Shown here one piece after another: positions 1-8,969 of a stretch of 42,571 nucleotides of DNA. Source of the DNA: Gammaproteobacteria bacterium (GTDB lineage Bacteria; Pseudomonadota; Gammaproteobacteria; Steroidobacterales; Steroidobacteraceae); assembly GCA_003132025.1 (NCBI GenBank), contig PKWJ01000018.1, positions 419 to 42,989 of the forward strand, given 5' to 3'. Every line of letters begins with the position of its first letter. Position 1 is the first letter of the stretch. Under the pieces are notes generated by a model. It did no database searches. It saw only the letters and a list, made by a program, of their open reading frames with translations, and was not told where the DNA came from. Made by a program: the position numbers and the translations under genes.

Positions 1-281
1 TGCTGCGGCATTGAGCCACGCACAGGCCTCTCGACGTACCTTCAATCGAAGAGTACGCGTGAACGAGAGCGTCATAAGACTAATTATCCCTCGTTACCGG
101 TTTTGCTGAGCGGCTGTTTCTGGCCTTTTCGTTGAGAAATTCACTGGTGGGTCGCGACTTCCATGTCGCTTCATTGCACCCGATGCGAATTTTTACAAGC
201 CAGCAATGCAAAGCAGGCCGGACAACGCGGCTCGCAGGCTGTATGGTGCGCGAGGCACGCCACCCTTCCATGGAGCTGAAC
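1..281. other. Left-edge non-coding stretch
   Basis: I see no convincing gene here. The reading frames that cross it are short or are upstream extensions of the DUF481 gene without a ribosome binding site. It is moderately AT-rich compared with the rest of the window and presumably carries the promoter of that gene, but I could not identify a clear -35/-10 pair. Confidence 0.5.
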
Positions 282-1064
282 ATGATTCGACCCCGGGTGC
301 CGGCCGCCGCCCTCGCCTTCCTCGCTGTTGCTTCCACGGTGTACGCCGATGACGCACCGCCGCCGCCGCCGCCGGCGCAGGGCTGGTCGGGCAAGGGCGA
401 GGCCGGCTATGTGATGTCGCGCGGTAATACCGATACCGACGTCGCCAACGCCAAGATCGATCTGGCAGACGTGGTCGGAGACTGGAAGCACTCGATGCAT
501 CTCGAGGCGCTGTACGGACGCAGCGGCGAAATCACCTCGGCGGAGCGCTGGGCGGCGCTGTTCCAATCCGATTTCCAGATCACGCCACGAGCCTTTTGGT
601 TCGGTGCGCTGCATTTGATGGAGGACGAATTCAGCGGATTTCAATACCAGGCCAGCGCCACCACCGGCGCCGGTTACAAATTCCTCGACACAGCGGCCAA
701 CAAACTCACGGCGCAAATCGGCGTCGGCTACCGTGAGCTACGCCCGGAAACGTTGACGATGAATGCGAGCGGCGCCGTCATCGCGCGCACGCCCGGCGAT
801 TCCACCGGCACCACCATCGGCACGGCCGGCTTCGATTTCAGTCACAGCTTTAACGCCATCACCAAGCTCAGCGACAAGTTCCTGGCGGAGTCGGGCTCGG
901 GTAATACGTCGTTGGAGAACGACCTGGCGCTGGTGGTCAACATGGCGAAGACACTCGCTATCAGCGTCGGCTTTACGTTCCTGGAGAATACCGAGCCGCC
1001 GGCTGGGTTGAAGAAAGTCAACACGCTGACCACATTGAACCTGGTCTACGCCTTCACTCCATGA
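282..1064 (+). CDS. DUF481 outer-membrane beta-barrel protein
   Basis: Predicted 260-residue exported protein of the DUF481 (YdiY-like, 'salt-induced outer membrane protein') family. I chose the ATG at 282 because GGAG lies 7 bases upstream and a signal peptide starts there (MIRPRVPAAALAFLAVAS, cleavage near VYA-DD). A longer frame opens at 132, but its first 50 residues look non-coding. After a run of six prolines comes a repetitive aromatic/glycine beta-strand pattern (GYVMSRGNTDT, WKHSMHLEALYGRS, GAGYKFLD, VGYREL) ending in VYAFTP, as expected for a membrane barrel with a terminal aromatic strand. The family has no firmly established function. It appears monocistronic; the next gene starts 71 bases later on the same strand. 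Confidence 0.85.
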   Translation: MIRPRVPAAALAFLAVASTVYADDAPPPPPPAQGWSGKGEAGYVMSRGNTDTDVANAKIDLADVVGDWKHSMHLEALYGRSGEITSAERWAALFQSDFQITPRAFWFGALHLMEDEFSGFQYQASATTGAGYKFLDTAANKLTAQIGVGYRELRPETLTMNASGAVIARTPGDSTGTTIGTAGFDFSHSFNAITKLSDKFLAESGSGNTSLENDLALVVNMAKTLAISVGFTFLENTEPPAGLKKVNTLTTLNLVYAFTP

Positions 1065-1135
1065 CGCCCATACCGGGCTGCGCCGGCGTGTAATGGTATT
1101 TGGGTACCGGCTGCGGCGGTTTACTATGGCCACAA

Positions 1136-2941
1136 ATGCCCGCCCCCGCATCCGACAGTGACGACAGCCGATTCGGCCCCTGGAATCCCGGAATATCATC
1201 GCGCGTACCGGATGCCCTGCTGCACCTGTGCACGATCTTCCGGCCGGAATACGTCTTCACCAGTCTCGCTACGGCTGCGGAGCTGTCGGACCTTACTGGC
1301 CTGGAGGCCGCTGAGGTCGTCGCGGTCAGACCCTCGCGCCTGGCGCTTCACGAGCTTCTGATTCGCGTCACTGCGGATTTCTCCGTTCCCGACGGCGACA
1401 GGATCGAGGACCTGGGGATCAACTTTCGGCAGATGACCCGCGCACTGTTCGAGCGCCACATCGAACCGAGGATGGCGGAGATCACGACCACCTACGACGC
1501 GGTACGGATATCGAGCGCTGCCGTCGTTGACCGTGAGTTAGCCCGCCTCATGCCCCTCACCGGCGATGCCATCAGCGCCACGGCGCGGGCGCCGAAGTCC
1601 GGCCTGTTTTCGCGCTTCGGCCGCGTTCGCCCCCCTGCAACACCCTCAGAAGCGATCTGCGTCCGGACGGAAACGCTGGTGGCGGAGTGGGAAGCGCGGT
1701 CGCGCTCAGCGGTCGACGCCGTGGAGGCCACCGTGACGCGCATTCTGGCGCGGGTGGTCTCGGCGCTGCTCATCAAGCACGGCAGGATCTGGCTCGGCCG
1801 CGAGATGGTCGGCCGGCTGACCACCGACATGGCGACCAACGAGCTGGCGAGCGATGCGATCGGCCGGCTGATGGATCCCTGGCTCGAAACCGCTGCGCAC
1901 ATCGAGCGCTACCGGTTGCTGCCACAGCAGGAACAGCCGGTGGTGATGAACATCAAGGGGCCGTCGGCCGCCGGCAAGAGCACGATCCGGCCATTGCAGA
2001 AGGCCCTGGCGGGACGCATCGGCGTCGCCTGGAGCGAATTCGCCCTGATCAGCCCGGACATCTGGCGCAAGCTGCTGCTGGACTATGGCACGCTGGGCGC
2101 CGCCTACAAATACGGCGGTGCGTTCACCGCCGAGGAACTGCGCATCATCGACCAGAAGCTCGATCGCTACATGGCACGCAAGGCGCACCTCGGACGCATC
2201 TCACATCTGCTGATCGATCGCTTCCGGTTCGACAGTTTCGCGCCCGATTCCAACGAGGCCGGCAGCAACCTGCTGACGCGATTCGGCCAGATCGTCTATC
2301 TGTTCTGCGTCATCACGCCGCCGGCGGCCCTGGTCGAGCGCGCCTGGAACCGCGGACTTGCGGTAGGTCGCTACAAAGCGGTCGACGACACGCTCGCACA
2401 CTCGATCGAGGCATATAGCGGAATTCCGGAGTTATTCTTTACCTGGGTGCGGCGCCGCGACAAGCAGCTGCATTTCGAGTTTCTCGATAACGGCGTCCCG
2501 CAGGGCGAGAACCCACGCACGGTGGCGTTTGGATGGAATGACGTCATGAACGTCCTCGACGTCAAATGCCTGCTGGACGTGGAGCGGTTTCGAAAGGTCA
2601 GCATCGGCGCCGGCTCGCCCGCAGAGCTGTTCGGCAATCAGGAGCTCCTGGTCCCGGAGCGCAACACCGGCTTTCTGAAGGACTGTGTCGGCAGGTTCCG
2701 GGAGATCTGCTTTGCCGACCAGTGCAGCGGGCGTGTCTATCTGAAGATCCACTCGGGCCAGGTGGCCTGGGTGGACCCCGAAGGCTTCGCGCAAGCAGCG
2801 GCGGATCCCGACACGCGTGCCGGTCTTGACGCTGTGGCCCCGGCCGCGCTTGCCGGATGCGATTTCGCGCCGCTGCAGCCGCAGTTTCTTGCGCGCGTCG
2901 AACAGATCAAGACCGTCGGCCGCTGGGGCAGTGGCGACTGA
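1136..2941 (+). CDS. Large P-loop protein with a zeta-toxin-like kinase core
   Basis: 601 residues from the ATG at 1136; a TTG at 1100 would add 12, and neither start has a strong ribosome binding site. The first 260 residues are helical and unrecognised. A clear Walker A motif, GPSAAGKST, follows at about residues 275-283, then LISPDIWRKLLLDYG and a basic segment RISHLLIDRFRFDSF, an arrangement recalling zeta-toxin/UDP-GlcNAc kinase folds (P-loop, then an acidic substrate loop, then an Arg-rich lid). The last 200 residues match nothing I know. No signal peptide or membrane segment is visible. No antitoxin-like small gene flanks it: the upstream gene is the DUF481 barrel and the downstream gene converges from the other strand 21 bases away. 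ATP-dependent phosphotransfer is an inference from the motif only. Confidence 0.7.
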   Translation: MPAPASDSDDSRFGPWNPGISSRVPDALLHLCTIFRPEYVFTSLATAAELSDLTGLEAAEVVAVRPSRLALHELLIRVTADFSVPDGDRIEDLGINFRQMTRALFERHIEPRMAEITTTYDAVRISSAAVVDRELARLMPLTGDAISATARAPKSGLFSRFGRVRPPATPSEAICVRTETLVAEWEARSRSAVDAVEATVTRILARVVSALLIKHGRIWLGREMVGRLTTDMATNELASDAIGRLMDPWLETAAHIERYRLLPQQEQPVVMNIKGPSAAGKSTIRPLQKALAGRIGVAWSEFALISPDIWRKLLLDYGTLGAAYKYGGAFTAEELRIIDQKLDRYMARKAHLGRISHLLIDRFRFDSFAPDSNEAGSNLLTRFGQIVYLFCVITPPAALVERAWNRGLAVGRYKAVDDTLAHSIEAYSGIPELFFTWVRRRDKQLHFEFLDNGVPQGENPRTVAFGWNDVMNVLDVKCLLDVERFRKVSIGAGSPAELFGNQELLVPERNTGFLKDCVGRFREICFADQCSGRVYLKIHSGQVAWVDPEGFAQAAADPDTRAGLDAVAPAALAGCDFAPLQPQFLARVEQIKTVGRWGSGD

Positions 2942-2962
2942 TCACTCGTCGCATGCACACCG

Positions 2963-3958
2963 TCATGGTTGGTCGGCGCCGAGTGCTGCGGGCGGGCTGA
3001 CCGGCCGGACCCCATAGGCATGCAAGGTCTTGACCTGCCCTCGACCGGCGCCCTTTGCCAGATACAGCGATCGATCGGCACTAAGAATCAGACTTGCGCT
3101 ATCGCCGCCAATCGCCGGCACACCAGCTGCCACTCCCAGGCTGATCGTGACAATCCCGCCCGGCACTTGGGTTTTGTCGTGCGCGATCCTCAAGCCACGG
3201 ACCGCCCCCTCGATGCTATGTGCCTTGGCCTCGGCGCCCGCAAGCGGCGTCTCCGGGAGCACGCACACGAACTCCTCCCCGCCATACCTTGCCACCAGGT
3301 CATGCGAGCGCGTGAATTCAGCCTTCAGGCATGCCGCGACCTGCTGCAGGCATGCATCTCCCGCCTGGTGGCCATAGTGATCATTGAATAGTTTGAAATG
3401 GTCCAGGTCGATCAGGATCAGAGCCAGCGGCGTCCCCGACCTGCCGCAGCGGTGCCATTCGGCGTCCAGCTTCTCATCGAAGTGGCGACGATTGGCCAGT
3501 CCTGTCAGGACATCGATGCGCGCCATCGAACGCAGCAGGTCGTTCTGCCGCTTCAGCGTCATCAGCGTATTGATCCGCGCCCGCATGACATTGGCGCTGG
3601 CGGATTTCGCGATGAAATCCACTGCTCCGGCCGCCAGGCCGTCCTCCTCTTCCGCGGTGTCGCTTTGCGAGGTGACGAACACCACGGGAATTTCCCTGGT
3701 CCGTGGGTCCCGCTTGAGCCGGCGGCAAACCTCGTAGCCATCCAGCCCCGGCATCACCACGTCGAGCAGGATCATGTCGGGCAGCTGGTCCTCGCAGAAC
3801 TTCAGAGCATCCTCACCGCTGGTGGCGACAAACACCTCGCAATCGGCCTGAAACACCTGATTCAACAGCCGGATATTCAACGGCTGGTCGTCGACGATCA
3901 GCAACCGCGGACGCGGATGGGGTACGTTGAGCGACGCCTCAGTCGCGTCGGACGTCAT
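2963..3958 (-). CDS. Response regulator diguanylate cyclase (REC-GGEEF)
   Basis: 331 residues. An N-terminal receiver domain (about 17-135) begins LLIVDDQPLNIRLL and has its phospho-acceptor Asp66 in LLDVVMPG. A GGDEF domain follows (about 155-315), with the active-site signature GGEEF at 226-230. An RxxD inhibitory site (RSHD, 217-220) sits exactly five residues before it, so product inhibition by c-di-GMP is expected. This is the WspR-like architecture that makes c-di-GMP from two GTP when phosphorylated. Its ATG overlaps the stop of the upstream hybrid kinase by four bases (ATGA), so the two proteins are probably made together and act in one phosphorelay. No output partner is encoded nearby. 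Confidence 0.93.
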   Translation of the reverse strand: MTSDATEASLNVPHPRPRLLIVDDQPLNIRLLNQVFQADCEVFVATSGEDALKFCEDQLPDMILLDVVMPGLDGYEVCRRLKRDPRTREIPVVFVTSQSDTAEEEDGLAAGAVDFIAKSASANVMRARINTLMTLKRQNDLLRSMARIDVLTGLANRRHFDEKLDAEWHRCGRSGTPLALILIDLDHFKLFNDHYGHQAGDACLQQVAACLKAEFTRSHDLVARYGGEEFVCVLPETPLAGAEAKAHSIEGAVRGLRIAHDKTQVPGGIVTISLGVAAGVPAIGGDSASLILSADRSLYLAKGAGRGQVKTLHAYGVRPVSPPAALGADQP

Positions 3959-6900
3959 ACCAGCGATTCGCGCAGCGTGCGACTGCGCTCCAGCGACAAC
4001 GGGAAATCCAGATCGTTCATGGCCTGTTCCAACGGCATCAGCTTTTTGTCAAAGGACGGTCCGAGCGTCACCCGCAGGTCCTCGAAGATATTCAGCGCCC
4101 GCATATTCCTGTCGCGCATGAGTAATTCGAGCTCGTCGAGCACTTTCTCGATCGCCGGTTTGTCGAGGCTCGCACGCTGTTCGAGCCTCGGATAGGAACC
4201 CGTCTTCAGTGTTTCGGCATACGCGAGTAACGCATTGCAGCTCTGCCGGATGAAGGCGTCGAACTCGTCGACCGAATACGGGGGCGAGTCAGCACCGTCC
4301 ATATTGTGCAACTGCTGTTTGATCTGCAGCGCGTAGTCCGCCAGTTGCCTTGCTCCCACAGTGCCGGCGGTGCCCTGCAAGGTGTGTAACAGGCGTGCGG
4401 CGGCGTCGACCTCTCCGCCCAGCACGTGGCGCTGCAGCTCACCGGGCAGACTGGCCGCAGTGTCCACGAACATCCGGGTCATATTCACGAACAGCGCTTT
4501 ATTGCCCCCGATCTGGCGCAAAGCCTTGTCGAACTCCTGATTGACACTAGCCACCGACGACGTCGGTGGGCTGCACAGAGCCTCGCTGATGGTGCGCAGC
4601 GATGTCGTGGCTCCGTCGCCACTGATGCGCGGGCAGTGCCGCAGGAGAGTGAGCACCAGGGTATCCAGATCAATCGGTTTACCGACATGATCATTCATGC
4701 CGGCAGCCAGGCAGGCAGACTTGTCCTCGAGCATGACGTTGGCGGTCATGGCAATGATCGGCAATGAACGCATCGAGTCATGCTGCCGGATTTCGGCGGT
4801 CGCCGTGTAGCCGTCGATATCTGGCATCTGAATGTCCATCAGCACTGCATCGAATGGCGGCGCCGCGGAAAGAGCCGCCGCCACGCCGGCCTTGCCGGTG
4901 CTGGCAACCGTGACCCGGGCGCCTTCGTTGGACAGCAACTCGAATGCCACCTGCTGGTTCAGCGGGTTGTCTTCCACCACCAGCAGGCGCAGCCCCGTGA
5001 GGCGCGTGATCGCCGGCCGCCGCAGCGATATCGCGTTTATTCGCGCCGTACCGGCCTTGGCGTCCGCCACTGCATCGAACATCATCGATGCGGTCACCGG
5101 CTTGACCAGGAATCCGTCCAGCACCTTCGGTTCATCCCGCAGACGCCCGACCAGCGCTTCGCGCCCATGCGCTGAGATCATGATGATGATTGGCGCCGTC
5201 TGGGCGATTTGCGCGGCACGAATCCGTTGTGCGGTCTTCCAGCCGTCCATTTCCGGCATATTCCAGTCCATGAACACGACGTCATAAGGAGTCTTGAGGT
5301 CAACGCAACGCTGCAACCGTGCCAGGGCTTCGCGCCCGCTGTCGAGGATGTCGCACTGCCAGCCCAGGCCCTCAATTATCGATCGCATTACCTCGCGTGC
5401 CGCCACGTTGTCGTCCACCACCAGTACCCGCAACGGTTGATCTCGTGTCATGCCCTGAATGGACAACGTCGCGTATCGATCCTTCATGACCGCTTGCGTG
5501 GCGGAACGCTGGAACGACAGCGTGAAGAAGAACCGGCTGCCGGCGCCAAGCTCGCTCTCCAGCTTCAGCTCGCCCCCCATCAGGTGCACCAGTTGCCGGC
5601 TGATCGCCAGTCCGAGTCCGGTGCCGCCAAAGCGCCTGGCGGTAGAATTCTCGGCCTGCGAAAAACCCTCAAAAATCCGCTGCATGTTTTCCTGCGCGAT
5701 GCCGATACCGGTGTCGCGAACGGAGAACTCGATATCGACCGTGGATTCGCTCATTCCGATCAGTTTCAGCGACAGGACTACCTCACCCCGTTCCGTGAAT
5801 TTCACCGCGTTTCCGGCAAGATTGGTCAGCACCTGCTGCAATCGCAGCGAATCGCCAACGATATCGGGCGGCAGACGGTTGTCGACGTCAACCACGGCCT
5901 CGATATCCTTCTTACCTATGGTGTTCGACAGAATTACGGACAGGTAGCGCAGCAGATCGTCGAGTGAAAACGAGCGCAGGTCCAGCGTCATCTTGCCGGC
6001 GTCGATCTTGGAAAAATCCAGTACGTCGTTGAGGATGCTCAAGAGCGAAGTGGCAGCGGATCGCGTCTTCTCCACGTAGTCATGCTGGCGTTTGGCAAGC
6101 TCGGTCTGTGACAACAGCTGCAGCATTCCGAGGACGGCATTCATCGGAGTGCGAATCTCGTGGCTCATATTGGCCAGGAACTGGCTCTTGGCTTTGCTTC
6201 CGGCTTCAGCCCGATCGCGTGCCAATACCAGTTGCGCCGTCAGAAGCTTCAGTGTCTCGTCGGCCTGTTTGCGTTGGGTGATGTCCTGAAAGGATCCCTC
6301 GAGCTTCACGATCATCCCATCTACCAGCGCCGCAACGCCGATCGTGCGCACCCAGATATGGCGCCCCTGGGTTGTGATGAACGGCAGCTCGAGGTCCCAT
6401 GAGTTGCCGGTCGCGCAGGCGGCTTCGATCGCGGCCTGCATCACGGGGCGAGCCTGGGGCGCGTAGAAGCCCAGCGCCCGCTCAAGGTCCGGAGTGTCGG
6501 TCGGCTCCAGATCGTGAATTCGATACACCTCGCGCGAAAACGTGAGCCGTTGGGTCGCGATATCCAATTCCCAGCCACCCATTTTTGCCATCTCGCCCAC
6601 GCGTGCCAGCAGCTCGAACTGCCTTGCCAGTTCCACCTGCAGGCGCGCCTTTTCAGCCTCGGTAATCGCCTTCGCCGCCTCCGCCGCGCTGGTTCTTATA
6701 CCGCCCAGCATACCGGCCAGGTAAATGGCGAATCCCAATGTCGCCACCGCCAGGGCCACCAGGACCATCGCGCGCGCGGAATTCTGCGTTGCCGTGGCGA
6801 TACTCGTATTGTGTCGAACAATCGCATTCCATTCCTGGACACTGATGCTTTTCACCAGCACGCGAATGCGGTCGTGTATGTCTTTTCCGCGGCCATCGCC

Positions 6901-7332
6901 GACCGTATCCTGCGCAGCGTCAAATCCGGTTTCGCGGCGTAGCAGGATGACACGTGCCAGCTCTTCCTTGCGCGCGTCGAGCAACGGGCGCAACCGGGCG
7001 ACTTGCGCGCTTTGAACAGGATCGTTGGCGGTGAGTGCCGTCAGACTGGCGTATAGATCCTCAATCGTAGAGGTGAACAAAAAGTAGGGCTGGAGATACG
7101 TCTCGTTACCGGTAATCACGAAGCCGCGTTCTGCCGTTTCGCCGTCAGTGGTGCGACTCATCAGCGCGTCTACGCCAGCGGTAATGGCGTAGGAGCGGGT
7201 CACAGCAGCATAGTCGTCTGCCAGCTTCGTATTGACGCGCCAGGAGTAGGTAGCCACGACGATGGCGAAGGCCAGTGGAAAAACCAGCAGGATGGTCTGG
7301 CGCCACTGATCTTTTGAAACGGATACGTGCAT
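3955..7332 (-). CDS. Hybrid sensor histidine kinase: CHASE3-PAS-HisKA-HATPase-REC-REC-HPt
   Basis: 1125-residue membrane-bound kinase. A TM segment (about 13-32) is followed by a CHASE3 sensor region (TTDGETAERGFVITGNETY), a second TM (about 188-210) and a PAS domain (about 240-355). HisKA follows with His391 in MSHEIRTPMN, then HATPase_c with DTGIGI and GGTGLGLAI. Receiver 1 has Asp689 (VFMDWNMP) and receiver 2 has Asp833 (VLMDIQMP). A C-terminal HPt domain has His983 in LLHTLQGTAG. The usual HPt motif is HxxKG; here Lys is replaced by Gln. All His/Asp relay residues are present, so a complete His-Asp-His-Asp relay to the coupled GGEEF regulator is likely. The ligand is unknown. The start is the first ATG before the N-terminal TM. 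Confidence 0.93.
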   Translation of the reverse strand: MHVSVSKDQWRQTILLVFPLAFAIVVATYSWRVNTKLADDYAAVTRSYAITAGVDALMSRTTDGETAERGFVITGNETYLQPYFLFTSTIEDLYASLTALTANDPVQSAQVARLRPLLDARKEELARVILLRRETGFDAAQDTVGDGRGKDIHDRIRVLVKSISVQEWNAIVRHNTSIATATQNSARAMVLVALAVATLGFAIYLAGMLGGIRTSAAEAAKAITEAEKARLQVELARQFELLARVGEMAKMGGWELDIATQRLTFSREVYRIHDLEPTDTPDLERALGFYAPQARPVMQAAIEAACATGNSWDLELPFITTQGRHIWVRTIGVAALVDGMIVKLEGSFQDITQRKQADETLKLLTAQLVLARDRAEAGSKAKSQFLANMSHEIRTPMNAVLGMLQLLSQTELAKRQHDYVEKTRSAATSLLSILNDVLDFSKIDAGKMTLDLRSFSLDDLLRYLSVILSNTIGKKDIEAVVDVDNRLPPDIVGDSLRLQQVLTNLAGNAVKFTERGEVVLSLKLIGMSESTVDIEFSVRDTGIGIAQENMQRIFEGFSQAENSTARRFGGTGLGLAISRQLVHLMGGELKLESELGAGSRFFFTLSFQRSATQAVMKDRYATLSIQGMTRDQPLRVLVVDDNVAAREVMRSIIEGLGWQCDILDSGREALARLQRCVDLKTPYDVVFMDWNMPEMDGWKTAQRIRAAQIAQTAPIIIMISAHGREALVGRLRDEPKVLDGFLVKPVTASMMFDAVADAKAGTARINAISLRRPAITRLTGLRLLVVEDNPLNQQVAFELLSNEGARVTVASTGKAGVAAALSAAPPFDAVLMDIQMPDIDGYTATAEIRQHDSMRSLPIIAMTANVMLEDKSACLAAGMNDHVGKPIDLDTLVLTLLRHCPRISGDGATTSLRTISEALCSPPTSSVASVNQEFDKALRQIGGNKALFVNMTRMFVDTAASLPGELQRHVLGGEVDAAARLLHTLQGTAGTVGARQLADYALQIKQQLHNMDGADSPPYSVDEFDAFIRQSCNALLAYAETLKTGSYPRLEQRASLDKPAIEKVLDELELLMRDRNMRALNIFEDLRVTLGPSFDKKLMPLEQAMNDLDFPLSLERSRTLRESLV

Positions 7333-7624
7333 TTAAATCAAAGCCGCTGCCATTGTGATATGGGTCGGCACCAAGGCTACTAGCGCGGCCTGTCGCGCTC
7401 TGTTCCCTGACCAACATAGAAGCGGGTTTTCCCGGCCGGACACGCATACTGTGACTTGCGTCGTTGCTCTTCCAGGCGCATGTCCGGCCATCGGCTGTAT
7501 GGTGAATTTGAACTAGCATGCAGCTGGGTCCTCTGTACGGCAACGTACCGACCGGGTATGGCCGGCATGTTTCCATACGCGGCTCAAAGCCAGCTTGAAC
7601 TTGTATTAATTACAGAGAATCACC
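7333..7624. other. Divergent intergenic region with inverted repeat
   Basis: This is the 292-base spacer between the divergent hybrid kinase (minus) and SYLF (plus) genes, so it should hold both promoters. The clearest structure is a perfect 9-base inverted repeat, GGCCGGACA at 7434-7442 and TGTCCGGCC at 7481-7489, separated by 38 bases. An AT-rich patch (TTGTATTAATTACA, near 7602) lies just before the SYLF gene. I could not assign -35/-10 boxes with confidence. Confidence 0.4.
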
Positions 7625-8173
7625 ATGAAATCGAAAGTATTGACGGCCATCACCGGCCTCACGGTCCTCGCTCTTGTCGCGAGCGCCCCCTCCTTCGCCC
7701 GTACCAAGGCGGAAATTGACATGAGCGCCGACCGCGCCATGGGGCGCTTCTACACGCTCGACCCACAGGATCGGGACCTGGCCGCGAAGGCCGCCGGTGT
7801 GCTGGTGTTTGGGCGAGTGACCAAAGGCGGCGCCGGCGTCGCGGGCGAATTTGGCGAAGGTGTATTGCGCATCAACGGCAAGACAGTCGACTACTACAGC
7901 GTCGGGTCAGCCTCGGTTGGCCTCACGCTCGGCGTCGGCAAGCACAGCGAAGTCATCCTGTTCATGACGCACGACGCGCTCGATAAGTTTACCGCCAGCA
8001 GCAACTGGTCCGCCGGCGCGGACGGCTCCATTGCCCTGGTGTCGAAAGGCGCTGGCGGCCAATACGATGTCGCCACCCTGGGTAAGCCCATCCTCGGCTT
8101 CATCTTTCACGAAAAAGGCCTGCTCGGCGACCTGTCATTCGAAGGCTCGAAGATCACCAAGATCAAGAATTGA
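7625..8173 (+). CDS. SYLF (Ysc84) lipid-binding domain lipid-associated protein
   Basis: 182 residues. A signal peptide (MKSKVLTAITGLTVLALVASAPSFA) is followed by one SYLF/Ysc84 domain covering nearly all of the mature protein. Recognisable features are KAAGVLVFGRVTKGGAGVAGEFGEGVL, the glycine-rich SVGLTLGVGKHSEVILFMT and the conserved WSAGADGSIALV. The family binds phosphoinositides in eukaryotes; bacterial members are exported proteins of unknown role. The ATG has a weak AGAG about 7 bases upstream. It stands alone, divergent from the hybrid kinase and convergent with the SDR gene. Confidence 0.9.
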   Translation: MKSKVLTAITGLTVLALVASAPSFARTKAEIDMSADRAMGRFYTLDPQDRDLAAKAAGVLVFGRVTKGGAGVAGEFGEGVLRINGKTVDYYSVGSASVGLTLGVGKHSEVILFMTHDALDKFTASSNWSAGADGSIALVSKGAGGQYDVATLGKPILGFIFHEKGLLGDLSFEGSKITKIKN

Positions 8174-8182
8174 TTCTGCGTT

Positions 8183-8220
8183 GCGGCAGGTGGCGCGCAC
8201 ACTCGCGCACCACCTGTCGT
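8183..8220. terminator. Probable bidirectional stem-loop between convergent genes
   Basis: CAGGTGG (8187-8193) pairs with CCACCTG (8210-8216). An inner CGCG/CGCG pair lies inside, and outer G-C/G-U pairs extend the stem. It sits in the 52-base gap between the SYLF gene and the SDR gene, which converge. Neither side has a clear U-tract, so intrinsic termination is only likely, not certain. Confidence 0.45.
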
Positions 8221-8225
8221 TGCCC

Positions 8226-8969
8226 TCAGCGGCCGCCGGCGACGTCGAGGATTGCGCCGGTTGCATAGGACGCGGCATCGCTCAGTAGCCAGACGATAGC
8301 CTCAGCCACCTCCTCAGGACGTCCTGCCCGTCCCATAGGGGTCGCAGCTCCAAGGCGCTCCGCGCGATCGGGATGCCCCCCGCTCGCATGAATCTCGGTC
8401 TCGATCAGCCCCGGACGCACCGCATTGACCCGCACCCCCTGCTGTCCCAGTTCCTTGGCAAGGCCAATCGTCAGCGTGTCTAAAGCTGCTTTCGATCCGG
8501 CGTAGTCGACATATTCGTGCGGCGAACCCAGCCGGGTCGCCGCCGAGGACACCAGCACGATAGCGCCGCCGCCCCCGCCGCGATCCCGCGACAGTCGCCG
8601 CGCGGCTTCACGAGCGCACAGATAAGCGCCGTAGGTGTTGACGTCGAACATGCGCTTCAGGCGCTGCGCCGTCATGTCGGCCAGCGCCTGCGAAGGCGCC
8701 ACGATGCCGGCATTGATTACGACGCCATGCAGCGGGCCAAGCCCGCTTTCGGCCGTATCGAACATCTGCATCACGTCCGCTTCCACCGCGACGTCGGCCC
8801 GCGCCGTTACCGCCCGGCCCCCGGCCGCCCGCACCGCCTGCGCGGTTTGCTCGGCGGCCCGCTCATCGCGTACATAGTTGACTGCCACCGACCAGCCTCT
8901 GGCTGCGCACAGCAGCGCCGTTGCACGACCAATGCCGCGACTGGCTCCGGTAATGACGATGTTCTTCAT
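8226..8969 (-). CDS. Short-chain dehydrogenase/reductase (SDR)
   Basis: 247 residues, classical SDR length. The NAD(P)-binding motif TGASRGIG is at residues 7-14, NAG appears in VVINAGIV, a catalytic serine is in VLVSSAATRL, and the YxxxK pair is Tyr156/Lys160 (YAGSK). VRPGLIETEIHA and the C-terminal SYATGAILDVAGGR are typical of glucose/FabG-like SDRs. The substrate cannot be told. Its start codon overlaps the end of the ChrA-like gene by four bases, so the two are cotranscribed and coupled, an unusual pairing. Confidence 0.9.
   Translation of the reverse strand: MKNIVITGASRGIGRATALLCAARGWSVAVNYVRDERAAEQTAQAVRAAGGRAVTARADVAVEADVMQMFDTAESGLGPLHGVVINAGIVAPSQALADMTAQRLKRMFDVNTYGAYLCAREAARRLSRDRGGGGGAIVLVSSAATRLGSPHEYVDYAGSKAALDTLTIGLAKELGQQGVRVNAVRPGLIETEIHASGGHPDRAERLGAATPMGRAGRPEEVAEAIVWLLSDAASYATGAILDVAGGR

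Noticed and set aside
132-281. Upstream extension of the DUF481 gene to 132
   Set aside because: No ribosome site, odd composition, and it would place a clear signal peptide internally.
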